Source: Arcuatula senhousia
Taxonomy: Eukaryota; Mollusca; Bivalvia; Mytilida; Mytilidae
Length of the DNA: 64,000 bases
NCBI GenBank assembly: GCA_963971305.1
Contig: OZ020306.1
Coordinates: 36,291,512 to 36,355,511 of the forward strand
Direction of reading: 5' to 3'
The notes under the pieces were generated by a model, which saw nothing but the letters and a program-made list of their open reading frames with translations, was not told where the DNA came from and did no database searches. Shown piece after piece: positions 12,601 through 27,600 of the stretch (positions are counted from its first letter, which is position 1; each line of letters starts with the position of its first letter). A program made the translations under genes and the position numbers.

Positions 12601-15600
12601 TTGTCAAAGTAGTTTTCATGACTAAAAAAATTAAAGTACATTTGACATGCTCAATTTAAAGATGGCCCTTTGGTTGTCCATTACGTTGTTGTTCGTTGAT
12701 ATACACATATTTAATCGAAGTAGCAGTTATATATGTTATTTTTACTAGACGTTACGTTTCGAATGCAGTCGTTTCCTTGTTCCCAAACACATTTATGATA
12801 AAACTGTCGTTTTGTGTGTGCAAAAATAATGATGAGGAGAGTTTTTAATTATAGCAATTTTTATTTTAAGTATATTTTACAAATTAAAACGAATGCTTAG
12901 ACTATGTCGTTTATTATTTTGTTACTTTATGTTCTTTAGTCTGAAGACATTATGTTACGTGAGCTTTTTCTTAATATATCTAAGTATTGATGCTGCTTTT
13001 AATGTTATTATTATTTTTTCATTGCTTGCCTATGTTTTGCTTATTTTGTTTTGTTTAACGTAGCCCCCACCCTTTGACGACCCTATGTGGCAGAGAGGAC
13101 GAAATGAATCTTCAGAGGTCTGTTTGTAAAGATTATCTAAGAAACTTAATAGCTAAGATATTTGAATAACCCATTAATATATGTAGTTTGCAACAAATGA
13201 TTCTAGTCCATTATTTAATTTTGCAACATTAACATACATGATACAGATGAGTGCAGATGTTGGTTTGTCATAGGGTGTTGTTTTGTCTTCCTTTACCGGA
13301 TTTGACACGCTGAATGGACTATTGGCAACGCGACGGGTGTGCTATAGCAAGCAGGAACTGCTTACTCTTCCGGAGCACCTGAGTTCACTCTTGTTTCGAC
13401 TGGAGTTCGCGTTGTTGATTGATATTCAGTTATTTTGTGTTTCCATGTTTTACATGTTGTCTGTTTTTGTCCCGTTCTTGTTGGTGTTTACTGGTTTTGT
13501 CTCTGCCCTTTCGGACTTTTGATATTCGGATACCCCATTGGTACCCCTGCTTCATGCACATTAGAACAGTAGACTTACACTCGGGTAATACATATTATAT
13601 TGTAATATTTAACAATGCAAAAATGCTGGCAACTACACAAAGACTGACTTTGATATGTATTTGTATCAATTGTTTTAATAGCATCATTGCTAAAATTTAA
13701 AATATCAGATTAAAATACATAGCAAACATGTCAAAAAGAAAGAATAACAACGGTTACCCTAACAAATTTTAATGTCGGTTTGAGGGTTTGAAGTTGTCGA
13801 CAATTGATAAGCTTTAAAATTTTAGAACCAGCCTTAGATAGGCAGCAAAAATAAATAGCATTAACTTCGAAGTTCGTCATTGATATCAAAAAAAGTTTTG
13901 TCATGCCTTTGACGGTTAGCAACAGCTGACAACTACATATATCATAATCGAATTTGAAAGATGATCGCTGGTCAATTTTTGAGATTTCTGTCTGACTTTG
14001 GGAATCTTCAAGATTTAACCATTAAAATAGTGATATTTGTTTTGCCCAGCAACCCCCTATTTTTTTTCATTATAAGGTTTATTTGGTCATTAAGAGCTAA
14101 TTTACAAAGTTTTATAAATTTCTTGTTATTTTTTCATAGGTTTTTACAATAAAACAAGCCTAGTGCTAATCTTATGAAAAAGCCACAGAAAGCCTTTTCC
14201 CGCCAAATTTTAAAAGCTTTATATCTCGAAAACGAGTTCAGAAACCTATGAAATTTTTAAGCTTTTTAATACCTTTACCTATGATCTATTCATCAAATAT
14301 ATAAATTAAGATTCTTTCAAAGTTATATTCAAACTGAACATCCTCAAAATGATATCATATGTAAAAGCATTCTTACTTTTTCCTTACAAAAAGTAGGATA
14401 TTTTAAGAAAGAAAGTAATTAAGATACACCAGGTTTGCAGAAAACAATTAAAAATATATAATTCTTTTGTGTATTTAATATCTTATTACAGCAATATGAA
14501 GCTCGTCTTCGAGAAATGTCGAGACATAATGTAAGTAATAAATAAAGTACTTATTATTAACATTTTATAGTTATTTATAATTTCTTTTGTAATTCGGAGA
14601 AAAATGAAAAAAAAATAACGATTTGATAAAGTTACTTTATAAGTAGAAAGCAATACAAAACGTAGAAGACAATCCCCAATATAAAAAAGAAAAAAAAACA
14701 CAAAATCCAAATCTAAGCAGCATTACTAAAACATTACTTGAAGGCTGCTGGCGGTTGTCCATAGTGATTTTTCTGAATGACCGCTTGATTATGGGCTGTG
14801 TCGCGTACACTTATGCCACATCTCATTATTTTCTATTAAGTACACTGTTTAGTATTACAACATTAATATTGTAAGATTCAATGTTTTGTTGTAATCCAAC
14901 AGACATTTACCAAAACAATACTAGTATATACAAATAGAGAATAGAACATCTAACTAACTTAAAGCCAAATTATTGCACAACGTTTAACCAGATAAAGTAT
15001 GTTACTAAAAACCATTAAACCTGTATACATTATTTAATTAAACATATAATGTAGTACTTAAATCTACATTGGAAAATGTTCGCTAAATTGCTCCAATAAC
15101 TTTTTTTAAGGTTTCTTATTATCTTTTAGGAACCTGACTATTATAGAACATATGAAGAAAGAGTATGTATATAATTTATTGCACTTTAGTTTTACGTTTT
15201 TTTTTCGTTAAGTTTCGTCAGTATCTTGCCATTTCAGTTGCTTCATTTTCGATCCATTGTCATATATACACAGCTGCTATGCTTATAGAATTCAAAATCA
15301 AACCATAATAATGGCTACATATGTTTAAAAAATAAATATTCTTCTTTGACCTTTTAGAATTATTCTAGCTTAATTTTCATTTGATCTACATTTTTGTCCG
15401 TTTTTTGGGAACAGCTGATTAAGGTAAACATCTTTTGTACTAGTTTTTAAACCAATCCTGTCGTCTCGATGACCACTACTCTTTTTACCAAAGAAAAGTG
15501 TCTAAAAAATCTGTGTATTTTTTTTTCTTTCGATATCAGTTATTTGTAGGAAATTCAAAGTGTCAGATGTAATGGTACATGACTGTTAATACCTGAATTT

Positions 15601-18600
15601 AATCCTTTCACTTGACTTCAAATCTCATGCCACATTCAATTATTGTTTATCTAAGGACTTCACTAATAGATGTATTTCATTCTAGAGAACATTTTTACTC
15701 AAATGAATCACAATCTGAACGACAATAAAGTAAAGGAAAACCTGTGCATGTATTTTTCATTATAAATTTATATCTCTGGTTTTACTATTATATTACAGAA
15801 AGCTCACCATGGCTACAATCCTCCTGTAAGTAACATTATGGGTAAACAAAGTCATTTTTAAATTTTGTTCTCATTTTATTTGTAATCTGGGTTAAAACGT
15901 TCACCTTATGATTTTCTTCAAATACATCCCACAAAAGTCTTGTTAGGTAAAAATATTTAGGAATCTCATTAATCTCTATGTTTGTCTGAACAACCTATCC
16001 ATATCTGATTTGCGGATTTTAAGAGAGAATTAGTCATTTGAAGGTTCACGTGGCTTTCGAATGGAAGACAATTGGATTTTCATTATTTCCAACACTGAGT
16101 TCATTATAAAGCGGAACGTGTACTTTTTGTAGCTCACTGACTAACAGAATACACAGGCTAACTTCGATGTGTCATATCCATATCAATACTGTATAATGTT
16201 TTACTGTTAAGTTCAAAGTTTATTTATATTGCATATTATAGCATCGTATAGTTTTTAATGTACACATTTGTGTTTCATTTCTTAATTTTCTATTTTGAAT
16301 TATGTAGCCCCCGATGACAGAAAGAATGCATGAGCGGGAGCGATTTGAGGAGCATCGTGTAAGTATGCAACAATTTTGATAGGCTTTTATATACTATCTA
16401 CCCTTTACTATAAGTATTCCAATACTGTTATTCAATGCGTTTCCTGATTTACAAGGCCCTCTTATGATTTAGAAAAAGATAGAAAAACAGCCATTCCCGT
16501 TTTCTTCAGTTTAAAGTTAGATTTCAGGAATGAATTGTATTAACTGAAACGAATTTGCATATTATATGTTTTCATAAGCATTGATATGCATGTTTAATCT
16601 ATAGTCTTTTGTGCCGTTTTCTGTAGATTTACTCGCGTTGTTTTATATCTGATATTCATTAACTAACTTTAAAACTAATATTGTTGTGCACCGCCTATCT
16701 GTGAAAATGGGGGGGGGTATAGGCTTTCTGTCCGTGATGTCGTCTGGAAAATTTTCGGAGCAGAACATTTGAACACCTTGATAGAATATCATAAAACTTT
16801 CAAAAGTTTATCAATGAGGTAATCATTAGCAATCGAAAGTCATTATTCTGAAATATACTAAGACAAAATCGGTAAACATAAAATCATCACTAAACCAAAG
16901 CATACAACCTAACCCCAATCATCAACGTTAGCTCAGGCCAACACGATGAAATTTAGGAGTGAGCAGTTCTGCTTGCAATAGCGTTCCGTTGTCAAAAATC
17001 GTTAGAGAGTGTGTTAAAATCGGGTTGGCAATAATAAACCTTATGTTCAACCAAAATCTGTGCTTATCTGGGAAATAGAAATCCTGTATTTGTCAAAAAG
17101 CACATGATGTATACCTTACATTTCTTGAGTGGCGACAACCAAAGACCTACCTAACTCTAAATCTGTAATTGCATTTTCCTGTCACACTATTCCTCATAAG
17201 TTCTGAAATAACGAATCAGTTGTGATTTGTAAACACCATAAGCTGTACATGGCGGAATGTTGCTATATAAAAAGGAACTTAACGATTGAAAACAAGAAAA
17301 CAAATCTACCAAACTAGGATGATCGATGATCTGTCTCAAATGTCCAGGAAGAAAAGAAAAATACAAATAAGACGTAGACAAAACGGAGAAATGGAAGATT
17401 TCAATGGTCTTGACTTGGTAGAAATATTTCGATTATATAACGATCGCTTTGAGCAAAGCCTTACATTTGTTTCGCTTTGGAAATATATATCCAAATAGAA
17501 TTTGATATGAAACTTATGTATACAGATTAAAGCTGATGAGGTGAGAAAGAAGTTTATTACTTGTGGTGTCAAAGTGTTAAAGGTCAAGGTCGCAAGCTAT
17601 GCAAGGCAGAGAACCTTGAGTCATGGATCATTTTATTTGTTTTATTTGCTTGACTGTTATATTAGTATCTCAATGACGAGCCCTATACCTAAATACTTGT
17701 TAAATGACAAAAAGTGCAAAAGTTCAACCTCTAGAGAAAATTTTGTTCAAAGCCTCATTGCACCTCCAACTGATAATCAACGTTTTTTTTCAAGGTAGAT
17801 ACCTATGTTCCCCTTTATCAGTTTAAAGAGTAAAAAAATACAAGTAAATCCTGGATGATTATGTAATTTCTAGTACCTCCGGAAATGAATTTGATTAGCA
17901 TATACATATTTTGTATATAAATATCGTAATCAACGCGATAGCAATGTAGAGATATATTCATACTTATCTATTTCAGCCTCCTCCGATGGATGATCCTTTA
18001 TGGAGGCGAGGACGGAATGAATCATCAGAGGTACGGCCAAAATTATAACAGTGTTACTTACACCACAAACCCTGAGCTGAACTCATATCATGTATAAATG
18101 ACCAAAGAATAATGTTTTGTACACATCAAAAATCGTTAATGTTCTCGTTTATATAAAGATTTTAGGGTGCTTCAACATCAACTGCTAATGGACTTCTTTA
18201 AGAAACGTTTGATGCTGTTGACCCTTTAAGGAATATGCATTGTTTTTTTGTGTGTTTTTTTTAGGGAATCATGCATGCAGATATGTGGATTTAAACATTA
18301 TCGCATAACTTTGATGAATAGGGTGGGAACTTGTCAGTTTTTAAACAGGCAAAAATGTCTTTCTTCAAATATTTCCTATTTTTAACTAATAAACAAACGA
18401 TGATTTTTTGTTATATGCTTGTATTTAACATGCTTTTTGATTTTATAGCAATACGAAGACAGAATGAAAGGAATGTCAAATCGAAGGGTATGTAAACAAA
18501 CTATATTTTCTTGAACTTTGTTACAATTTTGATTACATAAATGAATTAAAGTTACAAAGGTTACTGAAATGTTGTAGAACAAACATAGTCAATGACATAC

Positions 18601-21600
18601 AAATGTAATTTAACAAATACTGGACTCGTGCTACTAAACATTCAAAGATATTTATAGATGTATAAAAAGATAAATTTCTAAAGTTGCTCAAAACTCAAAG
18701 TCAGTTCATTATGAGTTAACATAAGAACAATTAAAATTTACGTTTCCCGAAACGTGGGATGTCCCCTCCCGTTCTCATTTAATGTCTGTCCTCTTCAACA
18801 GAATTCCGACAATGTGCGGTGAGTCGCCATCACCAATATACCCTGTATACCAAGTTTCGTTAAAATAGGACAATGTTTATATTTGTCTTGATTTTTGGCG
18901 GCCATCTTGAAAAAGGCGGCCATTATGGATATTCTAACAATGCGCCGTGAGTCGCCATCACCCATATACCCTGTATACCAAGTTTGGTTGAAATCGGACA
19001 ATGTTTACATTTTTCGCCATTTTCGGCGGCCATCTTGAAAATGGCGACCAATACGGAAATTCTGACAATGCGCCGTTAGTCGCCATCACCCATATACCCT
19101 GTATACCAAGTTTTGTTGAAATCGGACAATGTTTACATTTTTCGGCGTTTTTCGGCCATTTTTCAAAATGGCCGCCACTCGCGAAATTTTTTTTTCACCA
19201 CAAAGTTTCCAATCATGTTTCTGAACATGTATATCAAGTTTCATTGAATTTCATCACGTGGTTTCCGAGAAAACGAAGGTAATAGTTTTTCGGTTTTTGG
19301 CGGCCATCTTGGAAATGGCGGCCATTTTGAAATCGAAAACCCCAACTAAGGCGAATGACCTTGGGACCTATCACCCCTCCAAGTTTCAGATCGATCCGTC
19401 CACCCGTTTCCGAGAAGAAGTCCGGACAAGTTCGTGTATCAGGTTGACGGAAGAAAAAGAAAAAAGAATAATAATAATAATAATTAAAACTTATGTTTCG
19501 CGAAACATGGGATGTCCCCTCCCGTTCTCATTTAATGTCTGTGATACCGAGTTAATTCTGTTCAGCATGTCAAAATACCCCTAAATATCAATTTTCATGT
19601 AAATCGAAGCACTTTGAAGTCTTGGATTCAAAATGGCCGCCATTGTCAAATTTTAATTTTAGATATAGAATATTACTCGCAACACCATAATCTATCAGTA
19701 TACCAATTTTCATCAAAATCAGACCACTTTGAAATTTTGGCGGCCATCTTGGATTCAAAATGGCCGCCATCGTCAAATTTTAATTTTAGATATAGAATAT
19801 TACTCGCAACACCATAATCTATCAGTATACCAATTTTCATCAAAATCAGACCACTTTGAAATTTTTTGAAAAATTTGGACCCGATTATCTCCCTTTAAAA
19901 TCACATTTTCATTTATATCTCGAAAACCGTAAATACCGCTTCCGAATTTTTTTCGCTCATTTAGTAGTACTAATCAAGCTCTACAAACATACCAAGTTTC
20001 AAGGTCCTGACCACCTAGGTTTCCGAGATATGGCGATGTCCGGTATCTAGAACAAATCCGGTTTCCATGGAAACGGCGGCCATTTTGAAATCGAAAACCC
20101 TAACTAACCCGAATGACCTTGGGACCTATCACCCCTCCAAGTTTCAGATCGATCGATCCAACCGTTTCCGAGAAGAAGTCCGGACAAGTTCATGCATCAG
20201 GTTGACGGAAGAAAAAGAAAAAAGAATAATAATAATAATAAGAAAAATAAGAAACGGAGTAAAAACAATATGTCCCCGACGACACTTCGTGGTCGGGGAC
20301 ATAATAATAATAAGAAAAATAAGAAACGGAGTAAAAACAATATGTCCCCGACGACACTTCGTGGTCGGGGACATAATTACTATGTTAATTTTCATGTTTT
20401 AGAGCATGGAAATGGAAAGAAATCATAGAGGAATGGTGAGTTGTCAATTCATACATTATTGTTCTAACAGAACGTAAAATAATTGAGTTATGTTCAAAAT
20501 AATCAAGAATCGTAAAATCACAAAGCCAGCACATATTATAAGTGAAACGATTAATAACTAGAGACGAGAAATTGACAGTTGTGTTGTAGAAAATATACTG
20601 CATTTGTTTAAAGTTTTGAATGCAGCATTTCCTTAAACTGACCTCCTTTCAATGACATAATACATTATATTAAACATTGTTCTTTATTCTAGGGATATGA
20701 GGATGGGTCCCAAACAAGTAGAGTAAGTGTTTATATTGCAACTAAAAATTTACAGTATCACAAGTTTGTATTAGAAATAGGTTCATTAACGATCGGGTTT
20801 GACCATAAAATTGGGACAAATATGTTATATATTAATATCCATTACCAAGATGAAATCACCATAATGCGCAAAGAGTGTAAAAAGGTCGAACTATTTGTCG
20901 CTCAAAAGTTTGTTTTGAATATATAAAGATGAAAATATGAATATAAAATAAAATACATGGTTCTAAAGATGACTACATCTTTTTTTTTAGAATTAACACT
21001 AAAATTACTTTTTATGACATTTATGATGTTGCCAGGAAATACAATTTTAATGAAATTGCCAAAATGATAAATTAAAAACAAATGATATTCACATGTTCTA
21101 TATTTTAGATAACGTTTTAACAAAATAATGTATCAAATAGCTGAGTGAAAAAAACAATTTAAACTACTAAAATTAATTTTCATCCAAAATGACAAGAAAC
21201 AAAATACCATGTAAACATTCCTTTGTTCTCTGTGATATTAATCTGGATGTTATTATTAGTCCTATTTCATTGAAAATGTGTTAAATATTTTTTTAATCAG
21301 CAAATGTACTTCAAGTCAGAAAGTGGACCAGATATGTTTTTGTGAAAAAAAGAAGGAAGATTTAACTCATGAGTATTTTACAGATGTATACAGCTTATCA
21401 ATCGAATAAGCTTAATCAGACCTTAAAGATCTATACAATTTTTGTTTACAGGATTACAAGCCTTCTTGGTTAGATCGTGGAAATCTAACCTACCGGGTAT
21501 GAAGAAAAAAGTCAATTCATCATACCATTTCATTTCTCTATTTTTTCTTCCTGTTAAACATTTATTTATTCTGCACTGATGGTTCTAGTATTTCTTGCTC

Positions 21601-24600
21601 TTAATGTTAATTTAAAACTTTTATATATCCAACTTGACATTTCCAAGATTTCTTCATGAACTCATATTAAGCTAAACTTTATTTACCTTAGTAGGTTTTT
21701 TTTCTCATGATTGGGTATTTTCAAGTATATTCGGATAAAGTATTCAGCACACAACTTCTGTTATATAAGTTTCCTTTAGGATAAAACAATTAAAGTCTTT
21801 TACGTTGAAATCTGTGATGCGATTTGAGAAAAAAAAATATCTTGAAGTTTCAATTTTATGTGTATACTTTTCAAAGCATTAACCTCATAACGTATGAATG
21901 CTAGTAGCGGTAATTGTATATTTATTTTGTAAAACATTAAACAACCATAGATTGAAAATGAAAATATTGCTAACCTGTATAGGATTCAGTTTCAGTTTAT
22001 CATTTTCGTTGATTTCATCCTACTCAGTTTCAACTTATCTGGAATGGCTTTTCATACATACTATTCATTTATTATTTATACACAATGACATTTGGGAATT
22101 GGAAGGTGTTCATCTAAAACAAGTCCTTTGTATATGTGTTTTGTCCTATTCTAATTCATTGGACAAGGCATGTGCAATAATTATTTCTTACTTTTTTTAT
22201 GTTAGTGAATTTTCAATTTAGTCCTTACCGAAAATCTTCTTGCATCAGTAGAGATATTATATCTTAGTAATTGACATAATTATTCCTGTTATTTTAATTC
22301 GATAATTAAATAAAATAAGTTTAGATATACAAGGATCAGTAGCAGAACGCCTCCATGAAATAAGGCAACGAGAAAAGATTTCAATTATATTCACATAAAA
22401 TTAGTTATTTAACTTGTTTCAAGCATAAAGAAAATTCATTTTTTGGCCTTAGATAATGAACATAATTCAAAAAAGAATCTTGATCCCTCTATATCTAAGA
22501 TCTTGTCACACTCATTTTGGTTTCAATTTAAAGTGAAATTTAAGCCATTCAGTAAATGGTCTTAGGGGACCAAAATAACGTAAATAGTGAAATAATATTT
22601 GACTACACGAAATAATCTTCAGGTCACTGTTCATTACATATAAAAAAAGTCGAATAAAAAAAAAGTCGAATTATGTATACGAAAACAATTTAAGAAACTT
22701 GAACATGTTTTATGACAGTTTTTTATTTGGTCCATCTTTCCTTGTAGAGATTTGAAAATCACAACGATCCAAAGGTATGTAACATTCTGTCAATTTTTAT
22801 CATGATTATTATTTTTTGGAATTGTCTCATCTAATTTTGCCTTTGAACGATATATATCTATATAGCACATTTGTGTTCACTTATGTCAACAGAAAACTAT
22901 AACAAGGCTTACTTATCACTGTAAAGCTACCAAGATATGTTTAAGTTATGCCTTGCACAATGTCGTAATGGCAACAGTAAATATAAATTGACTATGCTTT
23001 GACAAAAGTATATCAACAACACTTTTCTGTAGCATATACGAGGGTATGCCGTACCTAGGACACAGACCCCAAGAGGAACCTATGGTTATAATATGATCAG
23101 AGGGCCTTTCATCAGTCGGGTACTTTGGCAAAATCTTTTGACGCTGATTTGCTAATACATTCATAATTCACTTTATATATTATAATTAGAAGGCTAAAAC
23201 TAAGTAGCGTAAATGATTTTTTTATCGAAAAGAAAAAGATCTAACCATCTTGTCGTTAAAAATGTTTATAATATCTTAATTAATTTACAATCAGAATATC
23301 TTACACGACCCTACTAAACAAACGAGCCCTGTGAAGTAACTGTTATTTCGTAGTGGTTGGCCTTTACATTATTTTAAGATTTTAAAAAATATTTCCAACT
23401 TTAAAGCATAATTATTTTGTCAGACAATAAATGTTTCCTTCTTTTAACGATAAGTCTTTTTTGCAGCGTGAAGATTTATACAAGTATAAACATTATGTCA
23501 ATAACGCTGCGATGGCTGACCACGTGGTTATCGAAAAAGAGGTTGACTGTTTGAAATGTTTTACCCTGTGACTTTTTAACAGCTATTCATCTTCTTTTAA
23601 CAATACCTATAATGTCATATTAGTTCGATCCTTACGTCACGTACTATTTTTTTGTTTCCGGTTGTTTTGTTTTTTCCTTCCCTCCGTTGCATTAGTAATA
23701 TTTTAATTTTGATTTATATTCGTGATTGCCATTGGATCCTTTTTTCCGATTTTCCTATGCACTCATTTAATAGTTCTTTGGTTAATACTGCATTTTTTAC
23801 CTACACGATGTATAAGAAATATATTTTACTTGATTTTCCTGTGTACATGTAATAAATGACTTTCAGTTAATATTACATTCTACCATCAAGATTTAAGTTA
23901 TTTATTTACCATATATTCCTGTGTATATATTCAACAGTCAATGTAACCTTTCGTGTATTCTAGAATCAAATCGATAATAAAAGAAACATTTATTTTCTTC
24001 CATCATAGCAAAAGATTTTTACTATGCATTGGTTAAAGTATGTGTTTTGAATTTCATTTTAATTCGATATAAAGCATATTTTAGATTTTAAAAACAACAA
24101 TCTAGATGTTTGAACTCATATTTAAGGTCAACATTTTGTTTTTTAATAGAAACATAAAAAGTACCTTTTGAGTCACATATTGTATTTATAAAGCTTAACT
24201 ACGCTCAAATATTCTCTGTTATCATAGAGCTAGAAAAAGCTAATATTGTTACATTTTAAGCAATGACAGTATGTTTTTATTTTGATTTGATAACCAATTG
24301 CCGAATAAATTGAGACTTTGTCGCATGCTTTAATACGTATAATGGTTATTTTCACTGAAGAAAACGAATGTGAATAGTCAAAAAGATGATTTTATTAAAT
24401 GTTATACCTAATTATAATATATAATATGTTTCCTAATAAATTGAGAAGATTAAAATATATTTGTCTGGATATTAACTGTAATTTTAATTTGAGAATATAA
24501 GAACATATAAAATTGAAAACATAACATAGAATATTTTTATCAACAGTTCGAGAGATACCGACCTACGCAAAAGGATTATGGTGATGTAAGTATATGTTTT

Positions 24601-27600
24601 CTGTTTATAACTTTGTCTTTAGTCTCTTCTTATGTCCACAAATCTCTAAAAAGCAATTACTCCTAAACCACTTAAAGGATTTTGATAAAGCTTCGCACGT
24701 GAATGAAGTCATAAAACGTTCTTAACTTACATTCAGGGAAAATCATCAAACGGGTTTTTAGCTCACCTGGACCGAAGGTCCATGTGAGCTATTACCATCA
24801 CTTGGCGTCCGTCGTCGTCGTCTGCCCTCGTCGTCGTCGTCGTCTGTCGTCGTCGTCTGTCGTCGTCTGTTAACAATTTTTCAAAAATCTTCTCCTCTGA
24901 AACTACCAAACGGAATTTAATGAAAATTGGTATGAATGATCCTTAGGGTGTCCTGCACCAAACTTGTGTTTTGATTTTTAATCCGTTAAAAAACATGGCC
25001 GCCGTTACTAAAAATAGACTAGGGGGGTCAGACTACTGTTTTTGGCTTATAAATCAAAAAGTATAAGAGATAGTGGAAATCTGAGGCCACGCTACTGATT
25101 CAGCATCAAAAGCTCTACAAAAGTCTCCATTTGGTCAAAGTTGTCAGATGACCCCTTATAGGGGTTACAGCCCCTTAAAGGTGAAAAATAGCCATTTTTC
25201 ATGTTTTTGGCCTACAGAATGAAAACTATTGCAGATAGAGATTAGCTGTTGCTTGCTTAAATGTTTAGCCCATTTAGCTCTACGAAAGTCTCCAAGGATC
25301 GAAGTTGTCAGATAACCCCTTATAGGGGTTACGGCCCCTGAAAAATGGCATTTTTTCATGTTTTTGGCCTACAGAATGAAAACTATTGCACATAGAGAAT
25401 AGCTGTTGCTTGCTTAAATGTTCAGCTTATTGAGCTCTACAAAATCTCCACAGGGTCGAAGTTGTCAGATGACCCCTTATAGGGGTTACGGCCCCTGAAA
25501 AATAGCGATTTTTCATGTTTTTGTCCTACAAAATGAAAACTATTGCAGATAGAGATTAGCTGTTGCTTGCTTAAATGTTCAGCTCATTTAGCTCTACAAA
25601 ATTTTCCATAGAGTCGAAGTTGTCAGATGACTCCTTATAGGGGTTACGGCCCCTGAAAAATAGCAATTTTTCATGTTTTTGGCCTACAGAATGAAAACTA
25701 TTGCAGATAGAGATTAGCTGTTGCTTGCTTAAATGTTCAGCTCATTTAACTCTACAAAAAGCTCCATAGGGTCGAAGTTGTCAGATGACCCCTTATAGGG
25801 GTTACAGCCCCTTAAAGGTGAAAAATAGCCATTTTTCATGTTTTTTGCCTACAGAATGAAAACTATTGCAGATAGAGATTAGCTGTTGCTTGCTTAAATG
25901 TTTAGCTCATTTAGCTCTACGAAAGTCTCCATAGGATCGAAGTTGTCAGATAACCCCTTATAGGGGTTAGGGCCCCTGAAAATGGCATTTTTTTCATGTT
26001 TTTGGCCTACAGAATGAAAACTATTGCACATAGAGATTAGGTGTTGCTTGCTTAAATGTTCAGCTCATTGAGCTCTACAAAAGTCTTCATAGGGTCGAAG
26101 TTGTCAGATGACTCCTTATAGGGGTTATAGGTGAAAAATGGTGTTTTTGGCCTATAGAATGAAAACTATTGCAGGTAGAGAAAAGCTGTTGCCTGCTTAA
26201 ATGTTCAGCTCATTTAGCTCTACAAAAGTATAGGGTCAACATCAAGACCAGGTGAGCGATTCAGGCTCCTGGGAGCCTCTTGTTCAATAAAGAAGTCAAT
26301 ATGAAGTGAGCTCAAAGAATTCATAGCTTGAATCGGTAGGGGTCCTAAATTAATGTATCAGTACGTTTGTACGTATTTGCTTGGGTTAAGACTTAACGAA
26401 AATGCATATATAAGTACAACAATCAACCAAACATTATATTTTCGAATATTTTGCATGAAGACAAACAAAATGTAAGATGTTATCAGCCACTGTTTGAAAA
26501 ATTCTAGATTAAGTTGAACGTATTAGTTAGTGTTTGTTTTGATTAGTGCTTTGCTGATTGTTGTACTGATATGATCAGCTTATTATCCCTATTATGTCTT
26601 CACAACCGTGTTGTGTTGTGTTTTACTACCGGTCCCTAAAATCTCAATGGAAGTGGAAGGTTTGGCGCACCATTAAACCTGGTTTAACGCACCATTTCAT
26701 ATGAAATACCTGTACCAAGTCAGGACCATTACGATCTATAACTATTCTGTATGCATGTCTTCCATGTTTTTCATTTCTCTTGGACATTGAGATTGATCCT
26801 CCAAGTTCGGTAATTTTGTTAAAACATTTAATTAAGAACGAAATTATCGAACTAAAGGATCAAGAACTGATAACGTAATTAAAAAAAACATACCAGAGAA
26901 ATTGAAGACTGCAATGGTCCTACCTTGGTACAGACATTTTATAAAAAAATTATTGGTTAGAAAAAGACAATGTACTTCAACACAAAAACGACTTTTATAA
27001 CACATGACGAAGAAATTAATCTTGGTGTATATTATTGGTTTTAAGGCATTATTGTCTCTTCATCACCGTTGATATTAATGAATAATTCGCATTCTCAATT
27101 TCTTTATTTTGGTTTCGTTTTTAGTTTGACACAGTTCCGAAGCTGCAGAACATGGTACGATATAGAATAATATTTAGTATCTTTCCCACTTTGAAATATT
27201 AATATATTAAGCTTTTAATTGGTCTTTTATTTATCAAAGAATACTGATGTATTTAGTAAGTCAACGGAGATCAACTTCGAGTGTTATTACTAAAAATAAT
27301 ACAACTGGCTTTTCTTTATAAACAAACGTTATGTTATTTAACGGATATTGTTTTAACTAAGAGGGTTGCTCAAATTTTAAAAGTTGTTTAATTTTAGATT
27401 GAAATCTTTCATGAAAATAAAAATACCATTTTATACATGTATTTTTTTCATAGCAACATTTTTAATACGTTGTATTGCTACAATAATGTTAACCTCGTGA
27501 TTTTTTTCATGGAGTTTTCCGCATCATGTGATCATCTATGTTTTTAATGTTTGAAAATCTTTATTAAAAACTTGTTTTTTATAACATTGATTAAAGAATT

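Noticed and set aside
17530..17550. CTGATGAGGTGAGAAA as a hammerhead core
   Set aside because: No stem II between the two boxes and no pairing for stems I or III.
21898..22221. 107-codon hydrophobic open frame in an intron
   Set aside because: Composition follows the T-rich strand, no recognisable domain, no acceptor or donor in a compatible phase.
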